Position numbers and translations under genes: made by a program
From: an uncultured Saprospiraceae bacterium
GTDB lineage: Bacteria > Bacteroidota > Bacteroidia > Chitinophagales > Saprospiraceae
Assembly (NCBI GenBank): GCA_937959275.1
Contig: CALGLU010000021.1
Span: 1-64,000 of the forward strand
Reading direction: 5' to 3'
DNA length: 64,000 bases
In this document: positions 50,839 to 60,227 of the stretch, in pieces
How positions within the stretch are numbered: the first letter of the stretch is position 1
Layout: each line of letters opens with the position of its first letter
Notes under the pieces: model-generated
Seen by the model: only the letters and a program-made list of their open reading frames with translations
Databases searched by the model: none
What the model was told of the DNA's origin: nothing

Positions 50839-53556
50839 TCATTGGATTTGAATCTTCCCGGACGTATTGGTAACCCCATTGAAGAGATGATAAATATAAA
50901 TACCCGAAGGGTAGCTGCTGACGTCTATGGTTGTATGGTATGTTTCGCCTTCCGCAATCTGCTTTTCATAAAGTAATGCACCTGACAGATCATAGAGTTG
51001 AACCAACTTTTGTGTGCTTTCCGATCCAAATAGTACTTGAATGTTGTCCATCGCTGGATTGGGATAAATCAATAAAGCATCTTCTGGAATTATAAAGACC
51101 TCTTGTTCGTCAGAATAAGCAATCTCTCCATCTGTTGAAATGGCTTGTATTCTGTAAGCGTTGAGGTTCAATAACGGAGATGTGTCAATAAAATCATATT
51201 TCTGAACGGCTTCAGGTAAGTTGTTCGCTTCAAATGTTGATATGGTTATAAAGTCTTGATCTAATGATCCTCTGCGCTGCAATACAAACTCTTTTACACC
51301 TTTTTCTCGAATCGTGATCCAATCGAGCAGCACTTCACTCCCTCTTCCTAATGCACTAAAGGAAAACAACTGCACAAATGCGCCATCACAATCTGGAATC
51401 AACCGCTTACTATCCCGCCCCACTAATCCCAATGGATCAGTCACTTCAAGTTCTATTCGATAATAATACAACTCTCCATCGCATCCCGCTGGGAGCAATC
51501 GCGCTTCAGCGGTTGAGCTCGTCATCGCAGGCTCACCATGCTCATGCGTGTTATGACCCAAGAAAACAGTCCATGCATAGTCCAGATCATCTGAGCCATG
51601 CTCCTTATCTACAACTAAAGCTTCCAAGTGTAAAAATGTTACGCCATTAACAGAGTATGTTTGCCCATCTTCAAAGCTATTAATATCAACTTGAGGAGGC
51701 GTGTTGTTTAAAGACACCATGATGGATTCAGTAGAAGACAAATTTGCATCATCAGTCACTGTCAACGTGATGGTTGTTGAACTAGGATCAGGTGATGAAA
51801 ACGTGAAGCTAGGATTCATCTCTGTAGATATCTCTCCATTGCCAAAGTCCCATTCGTATGTAATCGGATCATTATTTGGATCATAACTTTCTGCTCCAGA
51901 AAACTGAACAATTAAAGGAGAAGAACCAAATAGAATATCTGCAGCTGGTTTGGCAATTGGCTTTGAGTTTTGACCATAAGTGATCCGCTTTATACCAGTC
52001 GGATAATCTACAAAATAAATAGCTCCATCTGTTGGATTCATTTCCATATGTGTGATGGCGATCGTGTCCTGAAAAAAATCACCGATGCCAACAACCTCAT
52101 CATTTAAATCCATCTCCACATACTTTATCCAACTCTGACTGTAATCAGCAACAAATAATTTATTTTGATATTTTTCTGGGTAAACCTCACCTTCATAAAA
52201 TCCTCCCACTATCCCGCACTGGCCAAACATCCCAAAACTAGCCCCATACACAGGACTCCGTTTATCCCCAATTTTGAGTCGGCGGAGTTGCCCTTCTCCA
52301 TCATAAACGGGCACCCAAAAGCCACCTCCAGCAGGCCCATGCGCAAAGCCAATCACAGGAGGAATCATCACATGGGTATGCTTAGATAAGAAAGATGCGT
52401 CTTCAAAACACAAGTTTGAAAAGTCATTAAATGGATAGTTTAACATGGGCGATTGGACCATATCCTTGAAGCGATAGCGTTCCTCAGCACAGGCTCCTGT
52501 TGCTGATGAAAGCATCTTGTTTTCTGTTTCATAAGCAGTAAATTCAGGCATGACATCCGTCCCTTCAAAAAGTGGCCAGCCATAGTTACCTCCGCCTTTT
52601 CGAATGATATTCAGTTCTTCCCAATGCGCATTGCCAACGTCCACGGCGTAGACAGATCCAGGCAACCCATCCTCTGGGTTTCTACTGCCTGTCCCTTTTC
52701 TAAGTTGCATGCGATACAGATTTCTAAAACCAGTGGCAAACACCTGTGATTCTGCTGAATAAGGATTGGATGTATTATAGTACGGATTGCTCGGTATGCC
52801 TGCTCCAGTTAGTGGGTCTATCCTCAAGATTTTACCATTACGATTATCGAGTAATTGCGCTCTAAATCCACCGACTTCTTCCTCTGCCCGAATGATCCCT
52901 TCGCGCAGGGCTTCCTCCACATATTCTTCGTGATAAGGTGGACCGTCACCTCCATAAGGCTTCTTCCAAGTCGAGCCATCTCCAGTCGAGACAAGCAATG
53001 TGCCGTCCTCTCCAAATAACAAACTTCCTCCTATATGTGAGGTGTATAAAGAGGGCACACCATTATGGGCTGTCTCACCAATAAGTACTTGCCTGCTCGA
53101 CAACACCACTCTTTCTCTTGATTCATCTGCTTGGTATCGGGTAACCCTAGCAATTGTCGGGCGCCAATACCAACTCCGTATAGGATTGTAATCGGGTAAA
53201 TGACTATTTGAAAGATGGTATTTATCCACCACATAATAGAGATAGAAGTACCCATTGGACTCAAAATCTGGATCAAGTACAAATGATAATAATCCCTGAT
53301 CGCCCCAGTTGCCAACCTCTTCACTGATATCTATTAATGGTTCTTTTAGCCTGGCATCATCTTTAATAATCCAAACAGCGCCACCTTTTTCTGACACGTA
53401 CAGGTTTCCAGCCTTGTCAAAATCAAGGTCTACAGGTTTCTCCCAACCCTTGCTATACCACTCTACAACAAAACCTTCTGGGACAACCGCCTGGCCACAT
53501 ACATGATGTATGTGAGCTATAACAATGACTAATAATGCGACAATTCGAATCACCAT
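50839..53556 (-). CDS. PQQ-type sugar dehydrogenase-like propeller with PKD and T9SS sorting domain
   Basis: 905 residues. Signal peptide about 1-21 (cut near HVCGQ). A soluble glucose/sorbosone dehydrogenase-like propeller (about 25-510): EKPVDLDFDKAGNLYVSEKG, NWGDQGLLSFVLDPDFESNG, TAHNGVPSLYTSHIGGSLLF (H and R positions that bind PQQ), GFRNLYRMQ. Then a PKD domain (about 540-620), another Ig-like part, an Fn3-like part, and a T9SS type A C-terminal domain (about 825-905: LLIYPNPAMDNIQVLF ... SSYPSGIYIYHLFNG). Exported through the outer membrane by type IX secretion. Substrate unknown; a role in the metal-related cluster is not obvious. Confidence 0.9.
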   Translation of the reverse strand: MVIRIVALLVIVIAHIHHVCGQAVVPEGFVVEWYSKGWEKPVDLDFDKAGNLYVSEKGGAVWIIKDDARLKEPLIDISEEVGNWGDQGLLSFVLDPDFESNGYFYLYYVVDKYHLSNSHLPDYNPIRSWYWRPTIARVTRYQADESRERVVLSSRQVLIGETAHNGVPSLYTSHIGGSLLFGEDGTLLVSTGDGSTWKKPYGGDGPPYHEEYVEEALREGIIRAEEEVGGFRAQLLDNRNGKILRIDPLTGAGIPSNPYYNTSNPYSAESQVFATGFRNLYRMQLRKGTGSRNPEDGLPGSVYAVDVGNAHWEELNIIRKGGGNYGWPLFEGTDVMPEFTAYETENKMLSSATGACAEERYRFKDMVQSPMLNYPFNDFSNLCFEDASFLSKHTHVMIPPVIGFAHGPAGGGFWVPVYDGEGQLRRLKIGDKRSPVYGASFGMFGQCGIVGGFYEGEVYPEKYQNKLFVADYSQSWIKYVEMDLNDEVVGIGDFFQDTIAITHMEMNPTDGAIYFVDYPTGIKRITYGQNSKPIAKPAADILFGSSPLIVQFSGAESYDPNNDPITYEWDFGNGEISTEMNPSFTFSSPDPSSTTITLTVTDDANLSSTESIMVSLNNTPPQVDINSFEDGQTYSVNGVTFLHLEALVVDKEHGSDDLDYAWTVFLGHNTHEHGEPAMTSSTAEARLLPAGCDGELYYYRIELEVTDPLGLVGRDSKRLIPDCDGAFVQLFSFSALGRGSEVLLDWITIREKGVKEFVLQRRGSLDQDFITISTFEANNLPEAVQKYDFIDTSPLLNLNAYRIQAISTDGEIAYSDEQEVFIIPEDALLIYPNPAMDNIQVLFGSESTQKLVQLYDLSGALLYEKQIAEGETYHTTIDVSSYPSGIYIYHLFNGVTNTSGKIQIQ

Positions 53557-53591
53557 ATGTTCTTAAGAATTGACTGTTAAGTAACAATAAA

Positions 53592-54935
53592 TTATCTCGC
53601 TAATGTCTCATGAATATCTGTACCATAAGCTCTCATGGCAGGAATTAATGCAGCAATTATCCCAATGACCACTGACCCTAGCACCATCCACATCTCTTCT
53701 TTTAAAAACAACCAGCCAGTTAAACTATACCGATAACTTGCCTTTGCATAACCTGCTAACACTTCCATGCCTATGTGGCTGATTAGCAAACCTAAAAAGC
53801 AACCAACTATGGCGAGAATAATCCCTTCCATTATAATTAGAAAGAATAAGCTCTGCTGCCCTGCGCCCATCACCCTCATCAAAGCAAGTTCGTATTGACG
53901 ATCTTTTAATGAAGAAAACAATGATATAAATATGCTAAAAGCTGATACAAGAGCAATCAATAGTGCAATGTTTCTTAGCGCATCTACACCCACTCCAATC
54001 ATGCTATACAAGCGATTGATTTCAATTGGTGGTGAGGCTGCTTGCATATCTGTATTCTCATTGATATTTCGTGGTAGGCTTAAGGCCTGAAAATTTGTTC
54101 TGTTTCTAAATTTTATCAAAAGAGAGGTGATCTGCTCGTCTGGATAGTCGACTAGATTAAAACCTGTTTCGTCATGCTCATGGTCATGATGTGCGTGGTC
54201 GTCATGAGCATGATCGTCATGGCCATGATTATCATGCGCGTGATCGTCATGGTCATGTTCATCATGTGCATGATCATCATGATCGTGATCTCCTCCTTCC
54301 TCATCTTCGTGGCCATGCACATCCCAAATCGATTTTGTGGTCGTCAAAATAAGTTGATCTAAAACACTTCCTGTTGGTGCTAAAATACCCACGATCTCAA
54401 AGCCATCTCCATGCTCATGCACCAGGTCATCTACATCTTGAAACCCATGACTGCTCTGAAATCGATCGCCAATCTTAAGACCTAGTTCGTCTGCTACAAC
54501 ACGACCAAGCGTTACTTCAAAATGTTGCACCCATAACTTGCCTGTCTCAATCGAGCCGCCATATAATTCTAATATCGAGTGATTTGTACCAACGATTCGA
54601 TATGACTTGTGACTGTCACCTAAAGATAGTGGTATTGCTTTTTCAATCAAGGGGTGTTTTGGGTTGAGAAAAGGTGCTGCCTCCTTTACAGAAATGTTGC
54701 CTGTTGGGTTGTCGATGTGATACATGTTACACAGTATCATCTGCAAAGGGCTGCCTTTAGCGCCTATGACAACATCAATACCTGCTAGATTTTTATCAAA
54801 TTGATTTTTTAATTGATGATTGAGGAGAACCAAAAAATTAATCAATCCAATGCCTAGACCAAATAAAACCATGCTCAATAATAGATTGAGAGGTTTACTG
54901 ATTATATTTTTCCAACTCAGTTTGACTAAATTCAT
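53592..54935 (-). CDS. FtsX/MacB-type ABC transporter permease with a His/Asp-rich extracytoplasmic tract
   Basis: 447 residues. One N-terminal membrane helix (about 18-38), a MacB-like extracytoplasmic domain, three C-terminal helices (about 330-350, 375-395, 420-440) with the FtsX signature (ISLFSSLKDRQYELALMRVMGAG). In the extracytoplasmic domain, residues 207-256 carry about 19 His among Asp and Ala (GGDHDHDDHAHDEHDHDDHA), a transition-metal binding sequence outside the family consensus. Its ATG overlaps the ATPase stop by 4 bp. It is probably a metal-linked exporter or a mechanotransmission complex like LolE/MacB. Confidence 0.9.
   Translation of the reverse strand: MNLVKLSWKNIISKPLNLLLSMVLFGLGIGLINFLVLLNHQLKNQFDKNLAGIDVVIGAKGSPLQMILCNMYHIDNPTGNISVKEAAPFLNPKHPLIEKAIPLSLGDSHKSYRIVGTNHSILELYGGSIETGKLWVQHFEVTLGRVVADELGLKIGDRFQSSHGFQDVDDLVHEHGDGFEIVGILAPTGSVLDQLILTTTKSIWDVHGHEDEEGGDHDHDDHAHDEHDHDDHAHDNHGHDDHAHDDHAHHDHEHDETGFNLVDYPDEQITSLLIKFRNRTNFQALSLPRNINENTDMQAASPPIEINRLYSMIGVGVDALRNIALLIALVSAFSIFISLFSSLKDRQYELALMRVMGAGQQSLFFLIIMEGIILAIVGCFLGLLISHIGMEVLAGYAKASYRYSLTGWLFLKEEMWMVLGSVVIGIIAALIPAMRAYGTDIHETLAR
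54170..54320 (-). repeat. In-gene repeat coding for the permease His/Asp tract
   Basis: Imperfect 12-21 bp units of CATGATCATGATCA-type sequence code for DHAHDDH/DHDHDE. The unit organisation differs from the tract in the DUF1080 lipoprotein gene, so the two tracts arose independently. Confidence 0.6.
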
Positions 54936-55561
54936 GAGAGTCGGATTTGATTAGGAAAATAGTCCATTAGTCGATTGTCATGTGTCACAATGACAAGCGC
55001 GGCATCTACGTCTTTAGCTGTTCGTTCTAATAGCCCAACAACCTCTGCACAATTTTTATCATCCAATGCGGATGTTGGCTCATCTGCTAGAATCACTGCT
55101 GGCTTATTGATAAGCGCTCTCGCTATCACCACGCGCTGTTTCTCGCCTTGGCTCAGATGTTTAGGGTTTGCAGTTGCTTTATGTTCAATATTTAATATGC
55201 CAAGAATATCTTTAATACCTGATTTATCAATTGGCTTGCCAGCTAAGCGTTGGGCAATCATCAAATTTTCTTCTACCGAAATAGCATTGATAAAGTGAGC
55301 TTGTTGGAAGACGATACCAATATTGTCCCCGCGGAATCTGTCAAGCGCCTGCCCTTTTAAAGAGGTGATATCCGTGCCTTTTACAATGACTTTCCCTTTC
55401 TTAGATTGTAGCAGACCACCGATCAAATGGAGGAAGGTGGTTTTACCTGTTCCAGATTGACCCAAAATGAGATGACTTGTATCAGCTTCGCAGTGTATAT
55501 CCGGAAATGATATCCAATCTTTTTGATTGTAGCTATATGATAGATTTTCAGTTTTTAGCAT
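54932..55561 (-). CDS. ABC transporter ATP-binding protein (LolD/MacB type)
   Basis: 209 residues, cytoplasmic. Walker A at LGQSGTGKTTFLHLIGG, Q loop GIVFQQAHFI, signature LSQGEKQRVVIARAL, Walker B ILADEPTSALD, H in VIVTHDNRL. It is the LolD-like group, short and without extra domains. It drives the permease whose gene overlaps its stop (ATGA). First gene of the proposed seven-gene minus-strand unit. A TATATTTG -7-like box lies 19 bp upstream (55587-55580, minus strand). Confidence 0.95.
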   Translation of the reverse strand: MLKTENLSYSYNQKDWISFPDIHCEADTSHLILGQSGTGKTTFLHLIGGLLQSKKGKVIVKGTDITSLKGQALDRFRGDNIGIVFQQAHFINAISVEENLMIAQRLAGKPIDKSGIKDILGILNIEHKATANPKHLSQGEKQRVVIARALINKPAVILADEPTSALDDKNCAEVVGLLERTAKDVDAALVIVTHDNRLMDYFPNQIRLS

Positions 55562-55579
55562 AAGTATTTAACAATGGGT

Positions 55580-55587
55580 CAAATATA
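55580..55587 (-). promoter_or_regulatory. Candidate -7 box for the seven-gene unit
   Basis: On the minus strand 55587-55580 reads TATATTTG, matching TAnnTTTG, 19 bp before the ATPase ATG. No -33 box is apparent. The intergenic region is shared with the divergent TPR kinase gene. Confidence 0.35.
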
Positions 55588-55657
55588 ATTGTTTTAGGCC
55601 TGTTGGTATATCTTATTTGAGTTGATTATATTTGAAATACACCTAAATCAACTTCCA

Positions 55658-57739
55658 ATGATTCTAGATAATAGACAATTTGTGCTTTTAATGCTATGCA
55701 CATTCGTTTTTTCCAGTAGTCTAGCCCAAGACATACCATCAAAAAGGCTCTTAGCGTCAGTGAATGATTCTGTCGCCTTACATGGCATTATTGACAGTAT
55801 TTATAAATATTCCAGATTCGAGCCTAAAAGATCCTTAGAATACGTAAATCTGTATAAGGACATCATCGCAACGAAGCCAGAGATTCCTAAACATTTGGAT
55901 ACACTTGTCATGATGGAGGGTCACGGCTATAATAGTCTTGGTTGGAATACGATGAGGGATAATTCAGAGCTGGCTCATCGGTATATTGATACTGCAAAAA
56001 TGATTTTCATAGAGTCGGCGGATTCGTTAGGGATTCAGTATACTAACTATAACAGAGGAACAGTCCATCGGATCAATGGTGAAAATGAAGAAGCGATCAA
56101 ATATTATAGAATCTATGCCGATTATTTTGGCCAACCCTATGACTCTATCAGAATGGCAAATGTTGAATATCAAATAGGGAATGTTTATGCTGAAATGGGT
56201 AATTATGAACAAAGCACTAACTCTTATTTAATCGCTGCAACTATAGATGAAAAAATTGGAAGAATAGAAAGTTCTGCCATTGCCTATGGCGCTATCGGGA
56301 CCAATTTCGAAAAGATTAAACAATATGATCAAGCTTTGGAATATTATAACAAAGCCATTCAAATTAATGAAGCTTATAAGGATTCCACTAAACTTCTAAA
56401 TTCTAATAATAATATAGGACAATTGTATTCTCTACAAGGACTGCATGAGCAGGCTAAAAAGTATTTTTATAAAGCGATGTCTTATGGCACTGAATCGAGT
56501 AATGCGTATGAGTTGGTGTCTTTGTATGAGAATTTGGGCTACGTCCATTATTTAAATATTGCTTACGATTCGTCACAATATTACTATGATAAAGCTTTAG
56601 AGATAATTAACGCTAACGGAAATAAGAAACAATTATACTTGATCCAGCATAAAAGGGGATTAAATTATTTCAAGACAAATGAAATAGAAAAATCTGTGAA
56701 ATTGTTGAAGGTAGCGTTTGCTGCTGTCGATAGTTTAAAGGACATTGGTATGAAGCGAACAATTGCATCTGACTTGTCTATGGTTTATGAATACATTGGG
56801 CAATTTAAAAAAGCACTGGATTTTAAAAACATCTATGTTGCACTTAATGATAGTTTAATTAACCAAGAAACATCAACTGCGGTTGCCCAAATGACAAGCC
56901 GATTTGAATCGGAAAAGAAAGAAGCAAAAATAAAACAGTTGGAGCTTGAGGATACGTTAAATGAAACACAGATTCAGCAGCAAAAAGGAATTCTATCTGT
57001 ATTTGGTGTTTCACTAGCTGGCTTAGGGTTTTTCTTGTGGAGACTCAATGCACAAAAAAAACGCATCACAAATCAGAATGTGCTGATTCAAACAAATCTT
57101 TCTGAGAAAGAATTATTATTAAAAGAAATTCACCATCGCGTCAAAAATAATCTGCAAGTCATTTCGTCCTTGCTAAATATTCAGTCTAGACAAGTGAAAG
57201 ATGAAAAAGCAAAAGAAGCAATCCAAGAAGGCAGATCTAGAGTACACTCTATGTCTTTGATTCATCAAAAATTATATAAAAAGGACAATTTGACTGGAGT
57301 TGATATGAGGGACTATTTAGAAGATTTGTCGCAAGATTTATTTGCTACATATAATGTATCAAATACAGCAATTGATCTAACAATAGATGTGGATAATATT
57401 ATTCTAGATGTAGAAACCGTTATTCCCATAGGATTAATCGTTAATGAGTTATTGAGCAATGTTTTAAAATATGCCTTTCCTAATAACCAACAAGGGAAAT
57501 TAAATGTTAGCCTCAAAGAAGTTGAGAATAGATTAAATCTAATTGTCTCAGACAATGGAATTGGATTAACACAACAGCAAAAAGAAACAAAAGATGATAC
57601 CTTTGGTCATAGCTTAATAAAGGCATTTAAGAATAAATTAGATGCAGAAGTCCTAGTTGATGGCACTAATGGGACAACAGTACAAGTCTTAATAAATAAA
57701 TATAAAATGTATACCAGTGGGCTGTCAAGTAAATCTTGA
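55658..57739 (+). CDS. TPR-containing sensor histidine kinase (HisKA_2/HWE-like)
   Basis: 693 residues from ATG 55658. The frame is open from TTG 55622, but the ATG gives a normal signal peptide ([20 protein letters not shown] then SLAQ). An extracytoplasmic TPR array (about 60-420), a coiled segment, a membrane helix (about 440-460), a HisKA_2 phosphoacceptor in [20 protein letters not shown] and a HATPase with VSDNGIGL. No response regulator is next to it. It is divergent from the ABC-transporter unit with only 96 bp between the start codons, so the two may share control. Confidence 0.88.
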   Translation: MILDNRQFVLLMLCTFVFSSSLAQDIPSKRLLASVNDSVALHGIIDSIYKYSRFEPKRSLEYVNLYKDIIATKPEIPKHLDTLVMMEGHGYNSLGWNTMRDNSELAHRYIDTAKMIFIESADSLGIQYTNYNRGTVHRINGENEEAIKYYRIYADYFGQPYDSIRMANVEYQIGNVYAEMGNYEQSTNSYLIAATIDEKIGRIESSAIAYGAIGTNFEKIKQYDQALEYYNKAIQINEAYKDSTKLLNSNNNIGQLYSLQGLHEQAKKYFYKAMSYGTESSNAYELVSLYENLGYVHYLNIAYDSSQYYYDKALEIINANGNKKQLYLIQHKRGLNYFKTNEIEKSVKLLKVAFAAVDSLKDIGMKRTIASDLSMVYEYIGQFKKALDFKNIYVALNDSLINQETSTAVAQMTSRFESEKKEAKIKQLELEDTLNETQIQQQKGILSVFGVSLAGLGFFLWRLNAQKKRITNQNVLIQTNLSEKELLLKEIHHRVKNNLQVISSLLNIQSRQVKDEKAKEAIQEGRSRVHSMSLIHQKLYKKDNLTGVDMRDYLEDLSQDLFATYNVSNTAIDLTIDVDNIILDVETVIPIGLIVNELLSNVLKYAFPNNQQGKLNVSLKEVENRLNLIVSDNGIGLTQQQKETKDDTFGHSLIKAFKNKLDAEVLVDGTNGTTVQVLINKYKMYTSGLSSKS

Positions 57740-57750
57740 CAGAGCACTAG
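57722..57750. repeat. Hairpin over the TPR kinase stop codon, shared with the window start
   Basis: CTGTCAAG (57722-57729) and CTTGACAG (57735-57742) form a perfect 8-bp stem across the gene's last codons and stop. The 16-mer at 57735-57750 recurs exactly at 124-139, just after the receiver-like remnant. No T-tract follows, so it is not a standard terminator. Confidence 0.4.
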
Positions 57751-57804
57751 CAGCTTTGATTTGGTTAATTAAATCCCTCTGGCCTGCTCTTTATCTTATG
57801 ATCA

Positions 57805-57880
57805 AAAAGTGCGCTTCATAACGAAACTGCCTGTCCGTCAAGCACGATTCGGGTTTGGGAAAGAACGGCTTGAGCTGTCA
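57805..57880. repeat. Probable interspersed repeat unit with a protein-like frame
   Basis: The plus strand reads KVRFITKLPVRQARFGFGKE then RLEL, and TCAAGC/GCTTGA form a possible stem. Similar wording is, from memory, a recurring interspersed sequence in this group rather than a gene. Only one copy is in the window. Confidence 0.3.
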
Positions 57881-57891
57881 CAAGATTGCAT

Positions 57892-58899
57892 CTATTTTAT
57901 AAACTCGCGTTTGATTTGATTTTCACTATTTAGAACCTTAAAGAAGCCTTTTAAATAGTTTTTCGCATCGCTTTTATCCTTTTCATCTAAGTAGCCTGCT
58001 TGATCAATGATAGCATAAAATTGACTTTCTTTTTCTTTGTAAAAGTTAGCGGTAGCATTTGCTTCAGCAAGGCTAACATTTTTAACTAAAAAAATACGCT
58101 GAGTGACTTTAGTGATAGATAAACTTTCATGAGGTACTGCGTAGTCTGTATCTACTAAGCCAGAATAATCAAAGTCATATGGTACAGCTATATATTTTTT
58201 ATCTGGAGTCTGTAATATTTCAACATTGTGTTTATTAGGAATCGCATAATCTGGATTACCGATCATATATTGAAAAAACGACATTTTTAAGAAGTGGGAT
58301 CTCGATAAGATGGAGCTTCTCAATACACCTTCTTCAATAACAATTGTTTCTGTTCGTTGGGCATAATGGTCTTCCGTTTCAACTAGAAATGCATCGAGAC
58401 TTTGATGGAGTTCGCCATTTTCATAAAATTCAACAATGACACATTTGGTCCGCATATGAAGTGTGTCAATAATGGAATATAAATCATAAGCTAGTCTTTC
58501 TTTAAATAAATACTTATCAGTATTATCATTATCACGACATTGTAACACAAGTTTTAAAATATCTAGACTATCAAAACCATGTTTGATTAAATCCTTTTCT
58601 TTTAAATTTAATTTTATAGGTGGATTAACACATACCTTTTTTCGAATGTTACCTCTAGCTCTGAGTTTACTTTCACAAACCATGTCTTCTCCGTTTGCTA
58701 AGTTAAATGTGATTGTTGATGGCTGGTATTCTTCTTTAAATTTATTCCTAATTAAATTTTTGACATCAGTATCTATTTTTATTACAGGTGTTTTATCTTC
58801 CATGGAGTAGAAGTAATTAAACAACGTAGGCAACTCTTGTGAGTATGCTGAAATAGAAGTCGTAAAAAGAAGAAGAATGCAGATTCGGAAATTATTCAT
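57892..58899 (-). CDS. Exported CotH-kinase-like protein
   Basis: 335 residues, signal peptide about 1-20 (cut near SAYSQ). Features resembling CotH: CESKLRARGNIRKKVCVNPP (the RGN region), then FFQYMIGNPDYAIPNKHNVE, then KYIAVPYDFDYSGLVD, where CotH kinases have a conserved N and D-x-D metal site. CotH is an atypical protein kinase of spore coats, and bacterial relatives are exported. The identification rests on a few motifs, so moderate. Its start overlaps the end of the phosphatase gene by 8 bp. Confidence 0.6.
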   Translation of the reverse strand: MNNFRICILLLFTTSISAYSQELPTLFNYFYSMEDKTPVIKIDTDVKNLIRNKFKEEYQPSTITFNLANGEDMVCESKLRARGNIRKKVCVNPPIKLNLKEKDLIKHGFDSLDILKLVLQCRDNDNTDKYLFKERLAYDLYSIIDTLHMRTKCVIVEFYENGELHQSLDAFLVETEDHYAQRTETIVIEEGVLRSSILSRSHFLKMSFFQYMIGNPDYAIPNKHNVEILQTPDKKYIAVPYDFDYSGLVDTDYAVPHESLSITKVTQRIFLVKNVSLAEANATANFYKEKESQFYAIIDQAGYLDEKDKSDAKNYLKGFFKVLNSENQIKREFIK

Positions 58900-59989
58900 C
58901 TTGTATTCGTTTAAATGGAGTTATATCTAATTTATCACCAAGTATTGAGCCTCGATAAAACGCCCCGTCTTCCCATAAAAGAACCTCTCCCGTTTTACCA
59001 AACTTAATGCTTGAATCTATCATAAATATACGATTGTCAAATAAGGAGACAATACTTTGCATAGAGGTATGACCAACGACAATATGCTTCATGTCTAATG
59101 ATTTTAAAATGTCAATGGCATCCTGCTCTGTAAATTGAGTATTGTCAACATAGCCTCGATACCAAATTGGTCCTTTCTCTAAATACAATGTATTTAAGGT
59201 TTTGTCATTAATAATTTTCTCTGATGGCTTGCCGATCATTTTAGTTAAAAATAATGTATTCACCGAGTCAATTGTGTAACCCTTTTCAATAATCTCTGGT
59301 GAAAATCCTGCATGTAAATAGACAGTTTCATTTATTGAGATAGAAACGGGTTTTGATCTTAACCATCTTCCTAATACAGTGCTTTCATCAAATAATTGGT
59401 CATAACGCTTGCCAGTAATTCCAGTTGTATATCTATACTTCCTGTGAATATATCTCACATCTCCTCCCAACACCATGACTTCATGATTCCCTAATAAAAA
59501 ATGAACCATCCCACCATTTATTGCAGCCTGTTTTTCTAATTCATAAATGAACCATAATATTTCTGTGACTTGGTACCCGCGATCAAAAATATCTCCCGTA
59601 ATCACTAAGTGTCCGTCTCCAAATGACCATTGATGATCATCATCAATGATACCATTTGAATGAAACAATTTTATCATGACATCATACTGACCATGCATGT
59701 CACTAATGGCTGCGACTTTACTCACATTCGTAAAATGAAATGTAGAGTCATCAAACTGTGATTCTTCGATAGAAATATCAAAGGGTAGAACATGAAAATT
59801 TTGATTTTCAATATTCTTTGACTTAATGACCTTCAGTTCATTATCAATTATGGTAGTCACAGCATAACCCTCATCCGTATAACTAATGTAGGGACCATCT
59901 GTAATTTTCATTTTTTGACCATCTGTCGTTGCAATCGATAGTAGACATAGGATTGCAATGATGAGAAACTGTTGATATATAAAATTCAT
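58892..59989 (-). CDS. Exported PPP-family (Shewanella-type) phosphatase
   Basis: 365 residues, signal peptide about 1-24 (cut near TDGQ). PPP metallophosphatase motifs in order: AISDMHGQYD (GDxHG-like), VITGDIFDRGYQ (GDxxDRG), FLLGNHEVMVLGGD (GNHE), VYLHAGFSPE, KHIVVGHTSM. Such bacterial PPP phosphatases dephosphorylate serine/threonine or tyrosine. An exported one next to a CotH-like kinase suggests phospho-regulation or phosphate scavenging outside the cytoplasm. Overlaps the CotH-like gene by 8 bp. Confidence 0.88.
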   Translation of the reverse strand: MNFIYQQFLIIAILCLLSIATTDGQKMKITDGPYISYTDEGYAVTTIIDNELKVIKSKNIENQNFHVLPFDISIEESQFDDSTFHFTNVSKVAAISDMHGQYDVMIKLFHSNGIIDDDHQWSFGDGHLVITGDIFDRGYQVTEILWFIYELEKQAAINGGMVHFLLGNHEVMVLGGDVRYIHRKYRYTTGITGKRYDQLFDESTVLGRWLRSKPVSISINETVYLHAGFSPEIIEKGYTIDSVNTLFLTKMIGKPSEKIINDKTLNTLYLEKGPIWYRGYVDNTQFTEQDAIDILKSLDMKHIVVGHTSMQSIVSLFDNRIFMIDSSIKFGKTGEVLLWEDGAFYRGSILGDKLDITPFKRIQDE

Positions 59990-60124
59990 GTGGAGTGTGT
60001 GAAAGGCTCGGTAATATTAACTGAAAACGATTCCATTTGGTTCTATTCTTTCCAATTTAACGATATTTTAATGAGCTATTGGTCCTCTTGGCATTGAATC
60101 GGCCTGAATCTTATTTTACTTATG

Positions 60125-60221
60125 ATAGGTCTTTTAGACTTATACCCAACAGATTTGGGTTTGACCTATTTATTATAAAAAGGTCAAATTCAAGTGCGGT
60201 GGGTAGCATAAGATTTGACCT
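60125..60221. other. Nested inverted repeats before the DUF2480 stop
   Basis: ATAGGTC (60125-60131) pairs with GACCTAT (60163-60169) and encloses the hairpin ACCCAA (60144-60149)/TTGGGT (60155-60160). Next to it AGGTCAAAT (60181-60189) pairs with ATTTGACCT (60213-60221). All arms share GGTC/GACC. They could end the DUF2480 transcript or control the phosphatase unit at 59989. Confidence 0.4.
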
Positions 60222-60227
60222 CATATA

